A DNA stretch of 10,097 bases from Aquimonas sp046318115 (GTDB lineage Bacteria > Pseudomonadota > Gammaproteobacteria > Xanthomonadales > Xanthomonadaceae). The stretch is taken from assembly GCA_046318115.1 (NCBI GenBank), contig JBKCVA010000056.1:1-10097 (forward strand). The letters are read 5' to 3'. The notes under the pieces are model-generated. The model had not been told where the DNA came from. It saw only the letters and a program-made list of their open reading frames with translations, and ran no database searches. The position numbers were made by a program, and so were the translations under genes. This document shows, in pieces, positions 6,577 through 10,097 of this stretch (positions within the stretch are counted from its first letter, which is position 1; each line of letters opens with the position of its first letter).

Positions 6577-7236
6577 ATGAGCGTCAACAGTGCGGACATT
6601 TACACCCAGCTGGGCCTGAGGCAGCAGGGCTCGATCGGGCCGCAGCGGCGAACCGAGATGGGGCAGCAGGATTTCCTGCGTCTCATGACCGAGCAGCTGA
6701 AGAACCAGGACCCGCTGAAGCCCATGGAACAGGGCGAGTTCATCGGCCAGATGGCCCAGTTCTCGACCGTCAAGGGCATCGAGCAGATGAACACCGGGCT
6801 GCAGAACCTCGGCCTGATGTTCGGCGAATCCCAAGCCCTCCAGGCGGCCTCCATGGTCGGTCGCAGTGCCTATATCGGCACCAACATCGCAACCCTTGAG
6901 GGCGAATCCGGCGTGCAGGGTTCGCTCAAGGCCCCCGGCCCCGGCCCGGTGACGGTGGAAGTCCGCACCCCGGGTGGACAGCTGGTACGCAGCTTCGTGG
7001 TCGAGGCCCGCGCCGGCGGCGCCGCCGATTTCCGCTGGGATGGCCTGAACGCCAATGGCCAGCCTGCGCCCACTGGCGAGTACCGGATCACCGCCAAACA
7101 AAACACCACGGCGGCCCAGGTGCAGGTGGCGACCCGCGTGGAAAGCGTTTCCTACACCTCGCAAGGGGTGGTTCTGAACCTGGTCGGGGTCGGCCCGACC
7201 ACCTTTGACCGCATCACCCGCATCGGACAGGCCTGA
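6577..7236 (+). CDS. flgD: FlgD, hook-cap (hook assembly scaffold) protein
   Basis: 219 residues. FlgD caps the growing hook, guides FlgE polymerisation and is later replaced by FlgK. The conserved N-terminal export and assembly region is clear: QQDFLRLMTEQLKNQDPLKP (30-49) followed by MEQGEFIGQMAQFSTVKGIEQM (50-71). The C-terminal part has the FlgD Ig-like/Tudor elements, including the FlgD-typical FRWDGLNANGQPAPTGEYRI (152-171) and a final beta segment. GGAG at 6566-6569 is 7 nt before the ATG. The gene lies between flgC and flgE, as in most flg operons. Confidence 0.96.
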   Translation: MSVNSADIYTQLGLRQQGSIGPQRRTEMGQQDFLRLMTEQLKNQDPLKPMEQGEFIGQMAQFSTVKGIEQMNTGLQNLGLMFGESQALQAASMVGRSAYIGTNIATLEGESGVQGSLKAPGPGPVTVEVRTPGGQLVRSFVVEARAGGAADFRWDGLNANGQPAPTGEYRITAKQNTTAAQVQVATRVESVSYTSQGVVLNLVGVGPTTFDRITRIGQA

Positions 7237-7259
7237 GAGGCCGGAAGAGGACTACCGCC

Positions 7260-8492
7260 ATGAGCTTTCGCATCGCACTGAGCGGCATCAATGCCGCTTC
7301 CGCCGGCCTCAACACCACGGCCAACAACATCGCCAACGTCAACACGATCGGCTTCAAGCGCTCGCGCGCGGAGTTCGGTGATCTTTTCGCCAACTCCGGC
7401 TACGGCCTGCAGCGCAATGCCATTGGCGCGGGCGTGCGCGTCACCAACGTCGCCCAGCAGTTCGCCCAGGGCACGATCAACTTCACCGACAACGCGCTCG
7501 ACATGGCGATTTCGGGCAATGGCTTCTTCACCCTGAATCGCGATGGTCAGACCGTCTACTCGCGCGCCGGCAACTTCGGGGTCGACCGCGCGGGCTACGT
7601 GGTGAACCCGGTCGGTGATCGTCTGCAGGTGTTCCCGCCAACGGTTTCGGCGACCGGCCAGATCACCGGCTTCAACAATGGCCAGCTCACCGACCTGCGC
7701 CTCGCGCTCGGCGAAGCGCCGCCGCTCGCGAGCTCGATCGTCGAGATCGGAACGAACCTGCCGGCCGATGCGGTGCCTCCGACCGTCACGCCGTTCAACG
7801 CCGCCGATTCGCAAACCTACAACTTCGCCACCACGGTCACGGTGTACGACTCGCTGGGCGTGTCACACAACGCGACCTTCTACTACGTGAAGACCGCCAA
7901 CCCCGGTGAATGGCAGCTCTACACCCAGATCGATGGAACCGCCGTGGGCGGCGCGCAGACCCTGGAGTACGGGCCCGCGGGTGAATTGATCGCGCCGGCG
8001 ACCGGTGAGATCACACTGCCGCCGTACACGCCCACTACGGGCGCCAACGACATCGAACTCACGCTGCAGCTTGGCGAGTCCACCCAGTACGGCAGCACCT
8101 TCTCGGTGAATCGCCTGGTGCAGGACGGCTATCCGACGGGACGCCTGTCGAACCTCGATATCTCGGAGGACGGCATCGTCTCGGCCCGCTACACCAACGG
8201 CCAGGCCATTCCGCTGGGGCAGATCGCCATGACCGGCTTCTCCAATGTGCAGGGCCTGCAGAAGCTGGGCGACACCAGTTGGGGCGAGACCAGTGAGTCC
8301 GGGCAGCCGCAGCGCGGTGCGCCGGGCAGCGCCAATCTGGGCCTGCTGCAGGCGGGTGCGCTGGAGGCCTCCAACGTCGACATCACCGAGCAGCTGGTCG
8401 AGATGATCAACGCGCAGCGCAACTTCCAGGCCAACGCGCAGATGATTTCGACGGCCGACCAGATCACCCAGACCGTGATCAACATCCGCTGA
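7260..8492 (+). CDS. flgE: FlgE, flagellar hook protein
   Basis: 410 residues, a usual FlgE length. FlgE polymerises into the flexible hook outside the outer membrane. The N-terminal rod/hook signature ANNIANVNTIGFKRSRAEFG spans 21-40, followed by the D0-Dc region with LDMAISGNGFF (80-90) and YSRAGNFGVDRAGYVV (100-115). The C-terminal helix has GLLQAGALEASNVDITEQLV (361-380) and the remaining MINAQRNFQANAQMISTADQ. The middle (about 145-340) forms the variable surface domains and contains the YDSLGVSHNATFYY strand typical of FlgE. GGAAGAGG (7243-7250) acts as ribosome site 9 nt before the ATG. Confidence 0.97.
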   Translation: MSFRIALSGINAASAGLNTTANNIANVNTIGFKRSRAEFGDLFANSGYGLQRNAIGAGVRVTNVAQQFAQGTINFTDNALDMAISGNGFFTLNRDGQTVYSRAGNFGVDRAGYVVNPVGDRLQVFPPTVSATGQITGFNNGQLTDLRLALGEAPPLASSIVEIGTNLPADAVPPTVTPFNAADSQTYNFATTVTVYDSLGVSHNATFYYVKTANPGEWQLYTQIDGTAVGGAQTLEYGPAGELIAPATGEITLPPYTPTTGANDIELTLQLGESTQYGSTFSVNRLVQDGYPTGRLSNLDISEDGIVSARYTNGQAIPLGQIAMTGFSNVQGLQKLGDTSWGETSESGQPQRGAPGSANLGLLQAGALEASNVDITEQLVEMINAQRNFQANAQMISTADQITQTVINIR

Positions 8493-8517
8493 TCGCTGAA
8501 AGGACGGAGCCGGCGCC

Positions 8518-9261
8518 ATGGACAAGTCCCTCTACGTCGCGATGACCGGTGCCTCCAGCACCCTGCGTGCGCAGGGGGCGGTGTCGCAGAACCTCGCGAA
8601 TGTCAGCACGCCCGGTTTCCGGGCGCTGCTGTCGCACACCGAAACCTTCAAGATCGAAGGCCACGGCCTGAAGTCGCGCTACGACGCCACCGGCGTCGAC
8701 GGCGGCTTCGACAACCGCATGGGCCCGCTGCTGTCGACCGGCAAGGACACTGACGTCGCCCTGCGCGAAGGGCTGTGGCTGGCGGTGGCCGACGGCGAGG
8801 GCAACGAGGCCTATACCCGCAGCGGCGAGCTGCAGGTCAACCAGAACGGCCTGCTCACCACGGCAGGTGGGCGTCAGGTGCTGGGCGAGAACGGCCCGAT
8901 CGCGATTCCGCCGCACGCCAAGCTCGAAATCGCCGGCGACGGCAGCATCTCGATCGTGCCGTTGGGGCAGGGGCCCGAGACCCAGGCCATCGTCGCTCGC
9001 ATCAAGGTCGTCGAGGCCCCCGCTGCGGACATCAGCCGCGGGCCTGACGGCCTTTTCCGCCGCAGCGACGGCGAGCCGGCGGCGCCCGTGGGCGGCGCGG
9101 TGCTGATGACCGGCGTGCTCGAAGGCAGCAACGTCAACGCCAGCGATGCGTTGGTGAAGATGATCGAACTCTCGCGCAGCTTCGAGATGCAGATCCGCTC
9201 GATCAAGACCGCGGACGAGAACGCCCGCGCCAGCAACAGCCTGCTGCGGATGGGCGGCTGA
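8518..9261 (+). CDS. flgF: FlgF, flagellar rod protein
   Basis: 247 residues, typical of FlgF. It forms part of the rod between FlgB/FlgC and the distal FlgG. The N-terminus MDKSLYVAMTGASSTLRAQG (1-20) followed by SQNLANVSTPGFRA (23-36) is the FlgF form of the rod motif. The conserved core shows LWLAVADGEGNEAYTRSGEL (86-105) and NGLLTTAGGRQVLGENGPI (110-128). The C-terminus keeps GVLEGSNVNASDALVKMIEL (199-218), SRSFEMQIRSIKTADEN. GGAG at 8506-8509 lies 8 nt before the ATG. The last residues are Gly-rich (RMGG). Confidence 0.96.
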   Translation: MDKSLYVAMTGASSTLRAQGAVSQNLANVSTPGFRALLSHTETFKIEGHGLKSRYDATGVDGGFDNRMGPLLSTGKDTDVALREGLWLAVADGEGNEAYTRSGELQVNQNGLLTTAGGRQVLGENGPIAIPPHAKLEIAGDGSISIVPLGQGPETQAIVARIKVVEAPAADISRGPDGLFRRSDGEPAAPVGGAVLMTGVLEGSNVNASDALVKMIELSRSFEMQIRSIKTADENARASNSLLRMGG

Positions 9262-9292
9262 GCCCGCTCTCCCCCGGCATCGGAGTACCGCC

Positions 9293-10078
9293 ATGTTCCA
9301 GTCCCTGTGGGTTGCCAAGACCGGCCTCGATGCGCAGCAGACGCGCATGACGGTCACCTCGAACAACCTCGCCAACGTCAACACGACGGGCTTCAAGCGC
9401 GGTCGCGCCAGCTTCGAGGATCTGCTGTACCAGAACATCCGCCAGCCGGGTGGTGCCTCCTCTCAGCAGACCGAGCTGCCCTCGGGCCTGACCACGGGCA
9501 CCGGCGTGCGCGTGGTTTCGACCCAGAAGAACTTCATCCAGGGCAACCTGCTGCAGACCGGCAACGCGCTGGACCTCGCCATCAACGGCCGCGGCTTCTT
9601 CGAGGTGCTGCTGCCTGATGGCAGCACCGCCTACACCCGCGACGGCAGCTTCCAGATCAACAACCAGGGCCAGATGGTCACCGCCTCGGGCTACACCTTG
9701 CAGCCGGGCATCCAGATCCCCGAGGGCGCGCAGAGCGTGACCATCGGCAACGACGGCACGGTGTCGGTCCAGCTCGCCGGCCAGGCCCAGCCGATCCAGA
9801 TCGGCAACGTCAGCCTGACCGACTTCATCAATCCCGCCGGCCTGCAGGCCAAGGGCGAGAACCTGTTCGTCGAAACCGGCGCCAGCGGCCCGGCCCAGCA
9901 GTCGACGCCGGGGCTGAATGGCCTGGGCCTGCTGCAACAGGGGGCGCTCGAGAGCTCGAACGTCAACGTGGTGGAGGAGCTGGTCAGCATGATCGAGACC
10001 CAGCGCGCCTACGAGATGAACGCCAAGGCGATCTCGACCACCGACGGCATGCTGGCCTATCTGAACAACAACCTGTGA
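9293..10078 (+). CDS. flgG: FlgG, flagellar distal rod protein
   Basis: 261 residues, the standard FlgG length. FlgG forms the distal rod that passes through the P and L rings. The N-terminus has SNNLANVNTTGFKRGRASFE (23-42). The FlgG-specific insertion after it (DLLYQNIRQPGGASSQQTELP, 43-63), which stiffens the rod and separates FlgG from FlgE, is present. The core contains LDLAINGRGFFEVLLPDG (93-110), and the C-terminus GLLQQGALESSNVNVVEELV (212-231) followed by MIETQRAYEMNAKAISTTDG. GGAG at 9282-9285 lies 7 nt before the ATG. Spacing from flgF is 31 nt. Confidence 0.97.
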   Translation: MFQSLWVAKTGLDAQQTRMTVTSNNLANVNTTGFKRGRASFEDLLYQNIRQPGGASSQQTELPSGLTTGTGVRVVSTQKNFIQGNLLQTGNALDLAINGRGFFEVLLPDGSTAYTRDGSFQINNQGQMVTASGYTLQPGIQIPEGAQSVTIGNDGTVSVQLAGQAQPIQIGNVSLTDFINPAGLQAKGENLFVETGASGPAQQSTPGLNGLGLLQQGALESSNVNVVEELVSMIETQRAYEMNAKAISTTDGMLAYLNNNL

Positions 10079-10086
10079 GCCCGGCC

Positions 10087-10097
10087 ATGATCGCGCG
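10087..10097 (+). CDS. flgH: Probable start of flgH (L-ring lipoprotein), 3' partial
   Basis: An ATG 8 nt after the flgG stop opens a frame (M-I-A-R) that runs off the window. flgH, encoding the outer-membrane L-ring lipoprotein, follows flgG in nearly all flg operons. Only eleven bases are visible and no ribosome site is clear, so this rests on gene order alone, and the true start could lie further on. Confidence 0.4.

Noticed and set aside
6127..7164. A 345-codon open frame on the minus strand opposite flgC and flgD
   Set aside because: It spans two real genes and their gap in the opposite direction, and its translation is His/Gly/Arg-rich with no domain.
8479..9438. A 319-codon open frame on the minus strand opposite flgF and the start of flgG
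   Set aside because: Antisense shadow crossing a gene boundary; no motif, whereas flgF and flgG are unambiguous.
7260..10078. Similar N-terminal motifs (ANVNTxGFKR) in flgE, flgF and flgG as a DNA repeat
   Set aside because: This is the normal paralogy of axial flagellar proteins, seen across bacteria, and not a recent duplication or mobile repeat.

Overview
The window is G+C-rich (roughly two thirds G+C by eye) and is almost entirely a flagellar and chemotaxis locus of a polarly flagellated gammaproteobacterium. The order flgN-flgM-flgA, divergent cheV, then flgBCDEFG, together with sigma-54-type (GG-N10-GC) and sigma-28-type promoters, fits Xanthomonadales/Lysobacterales or a relative with Pseudomonas-like flagellar regulation. 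That placement is an inference from layout and codon character, not from a database match.

Left edge (1-719): the 3' part of a plus-strand gene for a cysteine-containing, beta-rich exported protein ending in an IPTL-CTERM-like tail (Pro, Trp, hydrophobic helix, Arg-Arg). A strong hairpin follows, at the convergent junction with the minus-strand operon.

Minus-strand block (892-4390, transcribed right to left): flgA (P-ring periplasmic chaperone), flgM (anti-sigma-28 factor), flgN (hook-filament junction chaperone), then a two-gene phosphorelay of a soluble PAS histidine kinase and a response regulator without a recognisable output domain. flgM/flgN and kinase/regulator each overlap by 4 bp. 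A textbook sigma-28 promoter lies between flgA and flgM, a sigma-54-type promoter precedes flgA, and a second sigma-54-like site sits at the flgN/kinase junction.

Plus-strand block (4663-10078): cheV (CheW-receiver coupling protein), then flgB, flgC (proximal rod), flgD (hook cap), flgE (hook), flgF and flgG (rod), closely spaced. The first codons of what is probably flgH lie at the right edge. A sigma-54-type promoter and a GTCA-N6-TGAC palindrome lie between cheV and flgB, so flgB onward probably has its own early or middle promoter.

Together the genes encode the rod-hook export substrates and their assembly helpers, the anti-sigma checkpoint that delays late genes until hook completion, and a chemotaxis adaptor. 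The uncharacterised kinase/regulator pair in the flgAMN transcription unit is the least ordinary part. No mobile element, CRISPR array, tRNA or rRNA was seen.
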